Origin: Bauldia sp.
Lineage (GTDB): Bacteria; Pseudomonadota; Alphaproteobacteria; Rhizobiales; Kaistiaceae
Assembly: GCA_026126025.1 (NCBI GenBank)
Contig: JAHCJZ010000009.1
Coordinates: 62,001-126,000 of the forward strand
Direction of reading: 5' to 3'
Length of the DNA: 64,000 bases
Shown piece after piece: positions 52,224-60,378 of the stretch. Position numbers and translations under genes: made by a program. Position 1 is the stretch's first letter. Every line of letters begins with the position of its first letter. The notes under the pieces were generated by a model. The model worked only from the letters and a program-made list of their open reading frames with translations. It did no database searches and was not told the origin of the DNA.

Positions 52224-53162
52224 GTGCTTCAGCTCAGGGGAATCCACCACCTCACAGCGATCACCGCCGACGCGCCGCGGAACCACGCCTTCTACACCAC
52301 GACGCTCGGGCTGCGCCTGGTGAAGAAGACCGTGAACCAGGACGACGTCAGCGCGTACCATCTGTTCTATGCCGACGCGATCGCTTCGCCGGGGACCGAC
52401 ATCACCTTCTTCGACTGGCCGGTCGAGCCCGAACGGCGCGGCGCGCGCAGCATCACCCGGACCGGGCTGCGCGTCGCGACGCCGGAGGCGCTGGAATGGT
52501 GGCTTGGCCGGTTCAACGCGCTCGGCGTGACGCATGCGGCGATCGTGGAACGCGACGGCCGGCCGACGCTCGATTTCGAGGATTTCGAGGGCCAGCGGCT
52601 CTGCCTCGTCGTCGACCCCGGCGGCGAGGCGCATGCCTGGGAGAAGAGCCCGGTGCCGGCCGAGCACCAGATCCGCGGCCTCGGTCCGATCACGATGACG
52701 GTGACCGATCTCGCCTCGACAGAGCGGGTGCTGACCGAGGTCCTCGACATGACCGCGGCGCGGCACTATGCGGGCGCCGACGGCGTGCCGACGCATGTCT
52801 TCGCCATGGACGGGGAGGGCGCGGGGGCGGAGCTTCACGTCGCGGTCGATGCGAGCCTGCCGGCGGCGCGGCAGGGCGCCGGCGGCGTCCATCACGTCGC
52901 CTTCCGCACGCCAGACGCCGACTACGAGGCGTGGGCCGAGCGCCTCCGCCAGATGCGCATGCCGTCGAGCGGGCCGGTCGACCGCTTCTGGTTCCGCAGC
53001 CTCTATTTCCGCGAGCCGAACGGCGTCCTCTTCGAGATCGCGACCGAAGGCCCCGGCTTCGCCACCGACGAGCCGCTGGAGCGCCTCGGCGAAACCCTTT
53101 CGCTGCCGCCCTTCCTCGAAGGGCGCCGGGCGACGATCGAAGCCGGGCTGAAGCCGCTCTGA
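52224..53162 (+). CDS. Ring-cleaving dioxygenase, vicinal oxygen chelate family (MhqO/MhqA-like)
   Basis: A 312-residue protein from GTG 52224 behind gggaaagggg. Two VOC modules: [33 protein letters not shown] (residues 6-38) and [24 protein letters not shown] (about 150-173), with [12 protein letters not shown] and [18 protein letters not shown]. Metal ligands His8, His219-220 region and Glu in LFEIA are present. It would oxidise a hydroquinone or related diol. Coupled to the MhqD-like hydrolase by close spacing. Confidence 0.85.
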   Translation: MLQLRGIHHLTAITADAPRNHAFYTTTLGLRLVKKTVNQDDVSAYHLFYADAIASPGTDITFFDWPVEPERRGARSITRTGLRVATPEALEWWLGRFNALGVTHAAIVERDGRPTLDFEDFEGQRLCLVVDPGGEAHAWEKSPVPAEHQIRGLGPITMTVTDLASTERVLTEVLDMTAARHYAGADGVPTHVFAMDGEGAGAELHVAVDASLPAARQGAGGVHHVAFRTPDADYEAWAERLRQMRMPSSGPVDRFWFRSLYFREPNGVLFEIATEGPGFATDEPLERLGETLSLPPFLEGRRATIEAGLKPL

Positions 53163-53316
53163 CGATCGGGACCGCCTACCGAGCCGATCGCGCGGCTTTG
53201 TCTAGATTTGTTGGCATCCTTTCATTTGTGCGGAAGCGTTGCCGCAGCGTCACGCTGCCTTGCGGCAAGGTCGTGTACTGTCCCGGGCAAGGTTCACCTG
53301 CACCGCGGAGGTTCCC

Positions 53317-53847
53317 GTGAAGAAGCAGCTCCTTGTCGCAGCCATGATGTTTTCGCTGGCGACGGCGGCCTTCGCCGCCGATATCGCGCCGGTCCTTCCG
53401 CCGGCTCCACCGCCGCCCGCGCCCGCACCGGTCTTCTCCTGGGACCGTTCGTATGTCGGCGTCGGCATCGGCGGCGCATGGTTCGACTTCCCGTCGCAGG
53501 AGTTTCACGTCACCGCCTATTTCGGGCACAATTTCGCGGTCGGATCGCGCGCCGTGGTGGGCGCGGAGGTCTACGCGACCTGGTGGACTCCCGCTGCCAC
53601 GCCGTGGCGGATCGGCGCCGAGGCGCGCGTCGGCGTGCTCATCAATCCGCGGCTCCTGGCCTACGGCGCCGTCGGGGTCGCGCATTACGGCGCGGGCAAC
53701 AATTACCTCACGCTCGGGCCGGGCATCGAGTTCGCGGTTTCCGATTCCCTGTCGCTGGATATCGCCTATGACTTCGAGCGCGGCCTCAACACCACGGCCA
53801 CCGGCCACCGGGTGACGGCGTCGCTCAACTGGCATTTCGGCCGGTAG
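53317..53847 (+). CDS. Outer-membrane beta-barrel protein, OmpA/opacity-like fold
   Basis: A 176-residue protein from GTG 53317 with gcggagg upstream; the earlier start at 53239 lacks a ribosome site and would hide the signal peptide. The signal peptide KKQLLVAAMMFSLATAAFA is followed by a Pro/Ala linker (PVLPPAPPPPAPAPVF) and alternating strands such as SYVGVGIGGAWFDF and NYLTLGPGIEFAV. It ends with an aromatic strand (VTASLNWHFGR), typical of outer-membrane barrels. Role unknown. Confidence 0.75.
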   Translation: MKKQLLVAAMMFSLATAAFAADIAPVLPPAPPPPAPAPVFSWDRSYVGVGIGGAWFDFPSQEFHVTAYFGHNFAVGSRAVVGAEVYATWWTPAATPWRIGAEARVGVLINPRLLAYGAVGVAHYGAGNNYLTLGPGIEFAVSDSLSLDIAYDFERGLNTTATGHRVTASLNWHFGR

Positions 53848-53869
53848 TGCACGGCCTGCCGCGGCGGGT

Positions 53870-53883
53870 TTGATCCGGATCAA
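53870..53883. promoter_or_regulatory. FNR/FixK-type box upstream of pqqC
   Basis: TTGATCCGGATCAA is a perfect palindrome of the TTGAT-N4-ATCAA type. Its centre is about 63 bases before the pqqC ATG, so a start site near 53918 would put it at about -41.5, the classical activating position. No mapped promoter supports this. Confidence 0.7.
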
Positions 53884-53939
53884 GGCCCGCCGCGTTCCCG
53901 CCGCTTATCCCTCCCGCGACATTGTCGGGAGGGACATTC

Positions 53940-54683
53940 ATGAACGCGCGGGCGACCGTCGAACTCAAATCGGCGGATGAACTTGAAGCGCGGCTTCGCG
54001 AGATCGGCGCGGCGCGCTACCACAACCTCCACCCGTTCCACAAACTGCTCCATGGCGGGAAGCTGTCCCGCGGCCAGATCAAGGCCTGGGCGCTGAACCG
54101 GTACTATTATCAGGCCTCGATCCCGGTCAAAGACGCGGTGGTGCTGTCCCGCTTTCGCGACCGCGCGCTCCGGCGCGAATGGATCCATCGCATCGAGGAT
54201 CATGACGGCCGCGAGGGCGCCGAAGGCGGCATCGAGCGCTGGCTGAAGCTGACCGATTTCCTCGGCCTCGACCGGCGCTATGTCGAGTCGACCGAGGGCA
54301 TCCTGCCGGCGACGCGGTTCGCAGTCGACGCCTATGTCAATTTCGTGCGCGAGCGGTCGCCGCTGGAGGCGGTCGCCTCGTCGCTGACGGAGCTCTTCGC
54401 CCCCGGCATCCACCGCGAGCGGATCGAGGGGCTCCTCGCCAACTACGACTTCTTCACCGACGACGTGCTGGCCTATTTCCGCAAGCGCCTCGACCAGGCG
54501 CCGCGCGACGCCGGCTTCGCGCTTCAGTTCGTGCGCGAGAACGCCCGCAACCCCGAGGAGCGCGAGGCGGTCTGCGCCGCGCTCAGCTTCAAGGCCGACG
54601 TGCTGTGGGTCCAGCTCGACGCGCTGCAGCACGCCTATGTCGAAGGCCACGTCCCGCCCGGCGCCTACGTGCCGGAGGAGTAG
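53940..54683 (+). CDS. pqqC: Pyrroloquinoline-quinone synthase PqqC
   Basis: A 247-residue haem-oxygenase-fold oxidase that performs the last eight-electron ring-closing oxidation in PQQ synthesis. ATG 53940 with gggaggg eight bases upstream is preferred to TTG 53922. Recognisable segments: RYHNLHPFHKLLHGGKLSRGQIKAWALNRYYYQASIPVKDA, IEDHDGREGAEGGIERWLKL, SLTELFAPGIHRERI, and NYDFFTDDVLAYF. Length fits the family. It stands alone with no pqqA, B, D or E in the window. The PQQ-dependent dehydrogenase lies about 3 kb away. Confidence 0.93.
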   Translation: MNARATVELKSADELEARLREIGAARYHNLHPFHKLLHGGKLSRGQIKAWALNRYYYQASIPVKDAVVLSRFRDRALRREWIHRIEDHDGREGAEGGIERWLKLTDFLGLDRRYVESTEGILPATRFAVDAYVNFVRERSPLEAVASSLTELFAPGIHRERIEGLLANYDFFTDDVLAYFRKRLDQAPRDAGFALQFVRENARNPEEREAVCAALSFKADVLWVQLDALQHAYVEGHVPPGAYVPEE

Positions 54684-54697
54684 CGCTCCCCGTTTTC

Positions 54698-54780
54698 GTC
54701 ATTCCGGCGGAGGCCGCAATCCAGAGCCACATGCGCCAGCCTTCGTGTGGGGGCTGGACCCCGGCCTTCGCCGGGGTGAC
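54698..54780. repeat. Intergenic inverted-repeat element
   Basis: Two 27-base arms (54698-54724 and 54754-54780) are imperfect reverse complements, 21 of 27 bases, starting GTCATTCCGGCG and ending GGGGTGAC. The right arm also folds into CCCCGGC-CTTC-GCCGGGG. It lies between convergent pqqC and glycosyltransferase genes and could act as a bidirectional terminator. Confidence 0.75.
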
Positions 54781-54793
54781 GAGGGGTTGGGGG

Positions 54794-55735
54794 TTAGGTC
54801 TGAAGGCGGCTGTCGTGTTCCAGCTCGGCGATCATGGCGTCGAGGTCGCGTTGGGTGACGTCGCTACGGCGGAGGGCGGTGGCGGCAGCGCGTTTGATGC
54901 GCGCCTTCTCGCCGAAGGGGAAGACGGAGCGCGGCGGCGGGATGGCGGCGAGGTCGATTACCGAGCGGTCGGCCATAAAGCGGTCGTGCTTGCGCTGGTA
55001 GCGCGCGTTGGCGCCGCTCGCGATGCCGTAATTGGCAAAGCCCGATTCGGCCTTGAGATATTTCAGGTGCCAGAAGGCGAAGCCGATGAAGACGCGGCGC
55101 ATGCCCGGCCGGCGAAGCCGCTCGAAGCGCGGGTCGCGCTCGAAGAACGTCCCCTCATTGACGCGGAAATACCATTGGTCGCCGAGGCCGACGAGCGGCG
55201 CGATCGCCGGGACGCCGTAGCGGCCGCTATCATCGCGGCTGAGATTGATGCCGCCATAGCACCATAGCGCGTCTGCCGGTAGCTCGCCGGCGCGGATGCG
55301 GCCGGTGATCGCCGCGACCGGGCGCTCCATCGCGATCTGGTCGTCGTCGAGCTTGGCGACGACCTGGAACCGCGTCTTGGCCAGCGCGAAATTGTAGTAG
55401 TTCACCAGGCTGTGCGGCGACGTCGCCGGCTCCTGCGCATGCTCGCGGCTGCCGGGCGGGAAGACCGGCGGCTCGTAGTGGAAGACGCGAAGCCGGTCCG
55501 CGCCGAGCTCGCCCTGAAGCCGGGCGAGGATGGCGGGCGTCGCGTCGGTGCACTGGTTATGGACGGCGACGATCTCGTCGAAATGGCTGATATGGCTGCG
55601 GATCGCCGGCTCGAGGAACTCCGCGCCGTTGCGGATGCGCATGAAGGCGCTGATCCCCGGGCGACGCTCGGCGACGCGAAGATCCTCCGGCCGGAAGCGG
55701 TAGGCCTCTGTCCCGTCTGCCTCCCCGGTCGCCAT
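54794..55735 (-). CDS. Glycosyltransferase family 2-like protein
   Basis: A 313-residue protein. The N-terminus ISAFMRIRNGAEFLEPAI and FDEIVAVHNQCTDATPAILA match GT2 openings; FQVVAKLDDDQIAMERPV holds the DDD-type metal motif. RRVFIGFAFWHLKYLKAESGFANYG and the basic C-terminus follow. No membrane segment, so it uses a soluble or peripheral acceptor. It lies between intergenic repeats away from the main glycan cluster. Confidence 0.75.
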   Translation of the reverse strand: MATGEADGTEAYRFRPEDLRVAERRPGISAFMRIRNGAEFLEPAIRSHISHFDEIVAVHNQCTDATPAILARLQGELGADRLRVFHYEPPVFPPGSREHAQEPATSPHSLVNYYNFALAKTRFQVVAKLDDDQIAMERPVAAITGRIRAGELPADALWCYGGINLSRDDSGRYGVPAIAPLVGLGDQWYFRVNEGTFFERDPRFERLRRPGMRRVFIGFAFWHLKYLKAESGFANYGIASGANARYQRKHDRFMADRSVIDLAAIPPPRSVFPFGEKARIKRAAATALRRSDVTQRDLDAMIAELEHDSRLQT

Positions 55736-55757
55736 GGCCGCCTCGTTGCCCCCCTCC

Positions 55758-55809
55758 CGAAATCGGCGGCGCTTCGCTTGCCGATTTCGACCTCCCCGCG
55801 AGGGGGAGG
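55758..55809. repeat. Double-hairpin intergenic repeat, copy A
   Basis: CGAAATCGGC/GCCGATTTCG at 55758-55767 and 55780-55789, then CCTCCCC/GGGGAGG at 55791-55797 and 55803-55809. The same arrangement (CGAA-type hairpin next to a C/G-rich hairpin) recurs at 63436-63566. Confidence 0.75.
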
Positions 55810-55890
55810 TTCAGCCGCGTGGGGTGAACCGGCCTTTTTGCGATCACCGCTATAGCGGCGCGGCCGGCGGCGGGCCAGCGGCGCCGTATG

Positions 55891-56040
55891 GATCCCGGTT
55901 CTGCGCGGCGGCGCTGAGCGCCGCCGCTTGCCCGGGAAGCGACCGATGAGACCGGGCCGGCAAGTCGGTCTCCATCGATCTCGGTCCTCCGTTCCCCGGG
56001 GCGCGGTGCAGCGCGAAGCGGTGCACCGCAGAACCGGGGG
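55891..56040. repeat. Complex intergenic inverted repeat
   Basis: The outer arms CCCGGTTCTGCG (55894-55905) and CGCAGAACCGGG (56027-56038) enclose two inner hairpins: gcggcggcgct/gagcgccgccgc near 55904, and gcggtgca/tgcaccgc near 56002-56029. With copy A it fills the 341-base gap after the glycosyltransferase; no gene is seen there. Confidence 0.6.
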
Positions 56041-56076
56041 CCAGCCCCGGTCGGGCGTTGGGCAGGCCGCCAAAGG

Positions 56077-57528
56077 TCAGTCCGGCGGCTGGAAGCCGGC
56101 GGGGAGGAGGGTGTCGGCGAAAATGGCACCGTCGATGTTGGCGCGGGCGAGGATCGCGCCGGTCATGCGCGCGCCGGAGAAGTCGGCGCCGGCGAGGTCG
56201 GCGTCGCGGAGGTCGACGCCCAAGAGGTTGGTGACGGTGAAATCGGCATCGGGTGCCATGATCGCCGTCATCACGGCGTTGAGGAAGTCGGAGCGGTGGA
56301 AGACGGCGCCGGTGAAGTCGGTCCCGCTGAGCTCGGCTTCCCAGAAGCGGCTCCGCGCGAAGCTCGCACCCGCCGCGACGGCGCCGGTGAGGCGGATCGC
56401 GGTGAGGTTGGAGTCGTTGACAACGGCGCCGGTGAGGTTCGCGCGGATCATGCGGGCGTTGCCGGCAAGGATGCCGATCATGGTGGCGCCGGCGAGGTTC
56501 GCCCCGTCGAGGCGGGCGGCGTAGAGCATCGCGCCCGACAGGTCCGCGCCGCCGAGATTGGCCTGCGCGAGGATCGCGCGGTTGAGGTTGGAGCCGCGCA
56601 GATTGGCGCCTTCGAGGTTGGCGCCGGCGAGGTTGACGCCATGAAGATTGGCCGCGGCGAGATTGGCGCCGGCGAGGTTGGCGCCGCGCAGGTCCGCCCG
56701 CTTCAGGTCGATGGCGGCGAGGTCGCAGCCGGGACAATCCATCGCGCGCAACACGTCCGGGTCGGGCTCGGGCGGCGGCAGCGCGGCGATCGCCGCCAGC
56801 CGCTCGGCGCGGTCCGGCATGTCGGCGACGAGGCGCTCCTCGAACCGTGTCGCGCTCTCGAAATAGCCCTCGGTCGGCAGATTGTCGGCGGGGTTGATCG
56901 CGAACTGGCCCGGCCGGCGGAAGAGGCGCGTCGCGATGGTCCGCGTCACGCCCGATCCGTCGTCGAGCGCGCAGGTCCGGTTGATGTAGGTGCCCCGGTA
57001 GGCGCTCTCGCCTTCGGCCGGCGGCGTGTCCTCGCAACGCCAGTCCCCGTCGAAGCGCGCCAGCAGGAAGCCGCCGAGCGTGTGGGCGAGCGCGCGGGTC
57101 GCGGTGTCGACGCGGGGGTCGGTCACCAGGCGAAGGCCGCGCAGGAAGCCGTCATCGTCGAACAGCGCGGTGGCGATCACCGGGTGTCCGTAGACCGAGG
57201 TATACCGGTACACCTCGATCCGCGTGTCGTCGGTACGGGCGCGGGCGACGTATTCGGGCTCGTCATCATAGCGGAAATAGACCTCGTGCCAGCCGGTCGC
57301 GGCGTCGGGCCGGCAGGCGGCATAGCCCGTCCAGTCGGCGACCGGCAGCGAGGGCGGGCCGCCGTCGGTGCCGCAGGCATAGTCGACGAACTGCGCCGTC
57401 GGCAGCTCCGCAGCGTGCCGCCCGAGCGTCAGATCCCACACCGAAGGCAAGGGTGGCGGATCGTCCTGCGCCGTGGCAGGCATGGCGAGGATGGCGGCGA
57501 GGGCGGCGATGACGACGTGCCGTTTCAT
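56077..57528 (-). CDS. Secreted pentapeptide-repeat protein
   Basis: A 483-residue protein with signal peptide MKRHVVIAALAAILAMPATAQ. Residues 25-260 form a unique domain with paired cysteines near 52/72 and 165/186. From about 266 to 475 run pentapeptide repeats, A(D/N)LxG style (ADLRGANLAGANLAAANL, LSGTDFTGAVFHRSDF), which fold as a right-handed quadrilateral beta-helix. A periplasmic location for such a helix is uncommon. It lies 76 bases downstream of the PQQ dehydrogenase gene on the same strand, but no functional link is visible. Confidence 0.78.
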   Translation of the reverse strand: MKRHVVIAALAAILAMPATAQDDPPPLPSVWDLTLGRHAAELPTAQFVDYACGTDGGPPSLPVADWTGYAACRPDAATGWHEVYFRYDDEPEYVARARTDDTRIEVYRYTSVYGHPVIATALFDDDGFLRGLRLVTDPRVDTATRALAHTLGGFLLARFDGDWRCEDTPPAEGESAYRGTYINRTCALDDGSGVTRTIATRLFRRPGQFAINPADNLPTEGYFESATRFEERLVADMPDRAERLAAIAALPPPEPDPDVLRAMDCPGCDLAAIDLKRADLRGANLAGANLAAANLHGVNLAGANLEGANLRGSNLNRAILAQANLGGADLSGAMLYAARLDGANLAGATMIGILAGNARMIRANLTGAVVNDSNLTAIRLTGAVAAGASFARSRFWEAELSGTDFTGAVFHRSDFLNAVMTAIMAPDADFTVTNLLGVDLRDADLAGADFSGARMTGAILARANIDGAIFADTLLPAGFQPPD

Positions 57529-57603
57529 GCGGGGCGAGTCCAGCAGAGCGGAGCCCGGAACGAAAGGGGCGGGCCGAAGCCCGCCCCCATGCTCGTTGTT
57601 CGT

Positions 57604-59427
57604 CTACAGCGTGAAGACGTAGAGCATCGCACCACGCGGCATGCCGACAAGATCGCCGGCACCCGCTGCCGCGCCGACCAGAACCGCGATGTACTGCTTG
57701 CCGTCGACCGCGTAGCTGATGGGCGTGCCGCGCGACGGGCTGCCGGTCGAGAACGACCAGAGCTCGTCGAGCGTCATCGCGTCATGCGCCACGACGAGCC
57801 CGTCCAGCGTCGAGGTGAGAACCAGGCCGCCCGCGGTGACGGTTACGCCGGACTCGTAGCTGTACGGCCGGTCGTGGACCGCGACCAGTTCGCCGGTGTT
57901 GACGTCGACCGCCCACATCGCGCCGTAGACGGAGTCGAACCCTTCGAGCCCGCCTCCGCCGAAGTCCACGCCGAACAGGCCGCCCGGGCCCTCCGGGTCG
58001 ACGCCGCCATCGGGACCAAGGCCCTCGACCGGGGTGACGACGAGGCGGAAACAGCCGTCGGTGCCGACGGCGTAAGCCATGCCGGTGTCGGGGTTGTAGG
58101 CCGGGTACTGCCAGCGCACGCCGCCGATCAGCACCGGGCAGACCAGCTCGTTGTCGGCCATGCCCTCGCCGCGCGTGAAGCGGTAGTCCTCGCGGTATTG
58201 CTGGAGACCGCCGCCCGGCTGGTACTCGATCGGCAGACCGGTCTTGGGGTCGAGCCCTTCGGTCCAGTTCAACTCCGCCACATACTGGTTGGCGCCGATG
58301 AACTCACCGGTCGCCCGGTCGAGCTGATAGAAATAGCCGTTGCGGGCGAAGTGGCCGAGCACCGGGCGCGTGGCGCCGTCGATCTCGCGGTTGAGGACGA
58401 TGTGGACGCCGTTCTCGTCGTAGTCCCACGCCTCGTTCGGGATATACTGGAAGTACCAGTCGATCTCGCCGCTGTCGATGTCGATGGCAAGCACCGAGTT
58501 GGTGTAGAGGTTGTCGCCAGGGCGGTACTCGAAATCGAACATCGGGATCGGGTTGGCGACGCCCCAGTAGGTCAGGCCGAGCTCGGGGTCGTAGGTGCCC
58601 TGGGTCCACATGCCGCCGCCGCCGGTCTTCCAGGCGTTGTGGTCGTCTTCCCAGGTCTCGTGGCCGGCTTCGCCGGGACCCGGGATGGCGTAGCGCCGCC
58701 ACACCTCGGAGCCGTCGCCGGCGTTGAGGGCCTCGACCCAGCCGCGCGTGCCGCCGTCGCCCCAGCCATTCGACACCAGGACGTAGCCGCCGAAGGCGAC
58801 CGTCCCGCCGGTGCAGGCCTCGTCGGCGATGTTGATGCCTGCGCCCTGGGGATGGTCGATCCCCATGCGCTGGACGTCCCACACGAATTCGCCGGAGTCG
58901 CGGTCGACCGCGACGGTGCGGCCATCGCGCAGGCATTTGACGACGGTGTTGTCGATCAGGGCGAAGCCGCGGGTTCCGGCCGGCACGTCCTTGGCGACGG
59001 TCGCGTCAGCGGTCCACACCACCCGTGCGTTCGTCCCCGATGACACGTCGACCTTGTAGAAGGTGCCCGCGCCGTCCTCGAAATAGATGATGCCCTCATC
59101 GACCAGCGGGCTGGTGTCGAGCACCGTGCCGTCGCGGCCGGCGAAGGCGGTGGTGATGGGCAGGGTGAAGGCGACGCGGAGGTCGCCGACATTGCCGGTG
59201 TTGATCTCGTCCAGCCGCGAATAGCGGTGGCCCCAGTAATTCTGCAGCGTGGTCAGCCAGTTCTGCGGCTCGGAATCCGCGTTGGCGAGGCGCGCGTCGG
59301 TGACGGGCGATTCGGCCATCGCGGGGAACGCCAGGGCCGAGCCCAGCAGCGCGCCGATCAGCGTCAGCCCTATACGGCGGCCGGCATCAATGGATGTTCT
59401 GGTCAATGTCTTCCTCCCCATGCCCAA
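57604..59427 (-). CDS. PQQ-dependent alcohol dehydrogenase with lanthanide-type DYD motif
   Basis: A 607-residue periplasmic quinoprotein of the eight-bladed propeller type. The signal peptide ends near FPAMAES (residues 35-40). W-motif-like repeats include TRGWVEALNAGDGSEVWR and SVLAIDIDSGEIDWYF. Active-site region: WDYD puts catalytic Asp335 and an extra Asp337 in place; Asn292 (ANPIP) is the second metal ligand. The usual metal-binding Glu of GAExGVRG appears replaced by Asp224 (GWGDGGTRG). No vicinal Cys pair exists. No cytochrome domain is fused. By eye, the enzyme is predicted to use a lanthanide. It is divergent from a LuxR-family regulator. Confidence 0.88.
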   Translation of the reverse strand: MGMGRKTLTRTSIDAGRRIGLTLIGALLGSALAFPAMAESPVTDARLANADSEPQNWLTTLQNYWGHRYSRLDEINTGNVGDLRVAFTLPITTAFAGRDGTVLDTSPLVDEGIIYFEDGAGTFYKVDVSSGTNARVVWTADATVAKDVPAGTRGFALIDNTVVKCLRDGRTVAVDRDSGEFVWDVQRMGIDHPQGAGINIADEACTGGTVAFGGYVLVSNGWGDGGTRGWVEALNAGDGSEVWRRYAIPGPGEAGHETWEDDHNAWKTGGGGMWTQGTYDPELGLTYWGVANPIPMFDFEYRPGDNLYTNSVLAIDIDSGEIDWYFQYIPNEAWDYDENGVHIVLNREIDGATRPVLGHFARNGYFYQLDRATGEFIGANQYVAELNWTEGLDPKTGLPIEYQPGGGLQQYREDYRFTRGEGMADNELVCPVLIGGVRWQYPAYNPDTGMAYAVGTDGCFRLVVTPVEGLGPDGGVDPEGPGGLFGVDFGGGGLEGFDSVYGAMWAVDVNTGELVAVHDRPYSYESGVTVTAGGLVLTSTLDGLVVAHDAMTLDELWSFSTGSPSRGTPISYAVDGKQYIAVLVGAAAGAGDLVGMPRGAMLYVFTL

Positions 59428-59612
59428 GAGGTCTTGGGTTCTCGGTTGACTGAAAAGCCGACGAAGCGCCGGCGGAACCTAGTCAACCGCTGTTGTCTTT
59501 TTCTGGCGCCCCCCGAACGGGTGGGTTAGCCTTGGTCCAAGAACAAGAAACCGACACCGTGCGCTCGTCCTTCCGACGAGCCTGGCGAAGTACAGTCCGG
59601 AGGAAATCTGCG
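59428..59612. promoter_or_regulatory. Divergent promoter region between the quinoprotein and LuxR genes
   Basis: About 185 bases without a supported gene. Promoters for both genes must lie here. A ribosome site (ccggaggaaat) precedes the LuxR GTG. I see no convincing inverted-repeat lux box. Confidence 0.45.
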
Positions 59613-60359
59613 GTGCCCAACGTCAACGAGCTCATCGGCGAGCTCTATGAAGTCGCGACCAGCAGCGACGACTGGTCCCCGTTCGTCGAGATTCTCGCCG
59701 AAGCCTTCGACGCGCCGTTCACGTCGCTCAGGGCGCGGGCGCGGAGCGCCGAGCTGGCGACGACCGTCGCCTCGGCCGTCGAGCCGCGCTATGTCAGCGC
59801 CTACAACGAGTACTTCCACCTGTTCGACCCGTTGAAGGAGCGGTTGCGCCGCGTCACGCCCGGAACCACCGTCACCCTGCCGGACATCGCCCTCGACCCG
59901 GCAATGACGGCGACGGAGTACTATCAGGACTTCCTCCGCCCGATGGGATGCGCGCATCTCTTCGCGGTCTGGACGTTCCATGACGGCAACGAGTTCATCG
60001 GGTTCGGCCTCGGGCGCTCCGCGTGCCAGTCGCCTTTCCGGGCGGACGAACTTCAGGAGCTGTCGGTGCTGGGCTCGCACCTCAACCGCGCCAGCCGGCT
60101 TCGCGCGCAGGCGAATGACCGCGCCCGCGCCGGCTCCAATGCCGAGCAGCTGACGGGTCAGTTCGGCCTGACGCCGAAGGAGGCGCAGGTCGCCGTCGCG
60201 ATCGCCGGGGGCCAGAGCGTGGAGGCCATCGGAACGTCGCTCGGCATCGGCCGCGAGACGGTCCGCTTTCACCTGCGGTCGCTCTTCATGAAGACCGACA
60301 CGCACAGCCAGGCCCAGCTCGTCAGCCGGCTGCTGCTTTCCGCCTCGCGGCAGAACTGA
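59613..60359 (+). CDS. LuxR-family transcriptional regulator
   Basis: A 248-residue regulator starting at GTG 59613 with ggagga eight bases upstream; the TTG at 59493 is less likely. The N-terminal domain (about 1-165: FDPLKERLRRVTPGTTVTL, YYQDFLRPMGCAHLFAVWT) looks like a sensor unrelated to classical acyl-homoserine-lactone domains. The C-terminal HTH (residues 186-248, LTPKEAQVAVAIAGGQSVEAIGTSLGIG and ETVRFHLRSLFMKTDT) is a LuxR/GerE-type helix-turn-helix. Divergent transcription from the PQQ dehydrogenase makes it the best candidate regulator of that gene. Confidence 0.85.
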   Translation: MPNVNELIGELYEVATSSDDWSPFVEILAEAFDAPFTSLRARARSAELATTVASAVEPRYVSAYNEYFHLFDPLKERLRRVTPGTTVTLPDIALDPAMTATEYYQDFLRPMGCAHLFAVWTFHDGNEFIGFGLGRSACQSPFRADELQELSVLGSHLNRASRLRAQANDRARAGSNAEQLTGQFGLTPKEAQVAVAIAGGQSVEAIGTSLGIGRETVRFHLRSLFMKTDTHSQAQLVSRLLLSASRQN

Positions 60360-60378
60360 CGCCTGCCGCGCTGCCGGC

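Noticed and set aside
56296-59043. A 915-codon + strand open frame
   Set aside because: It is antisense to the pentapeptide-repeat and quinoprotein genes, both of which have signal peptides and family motifs.
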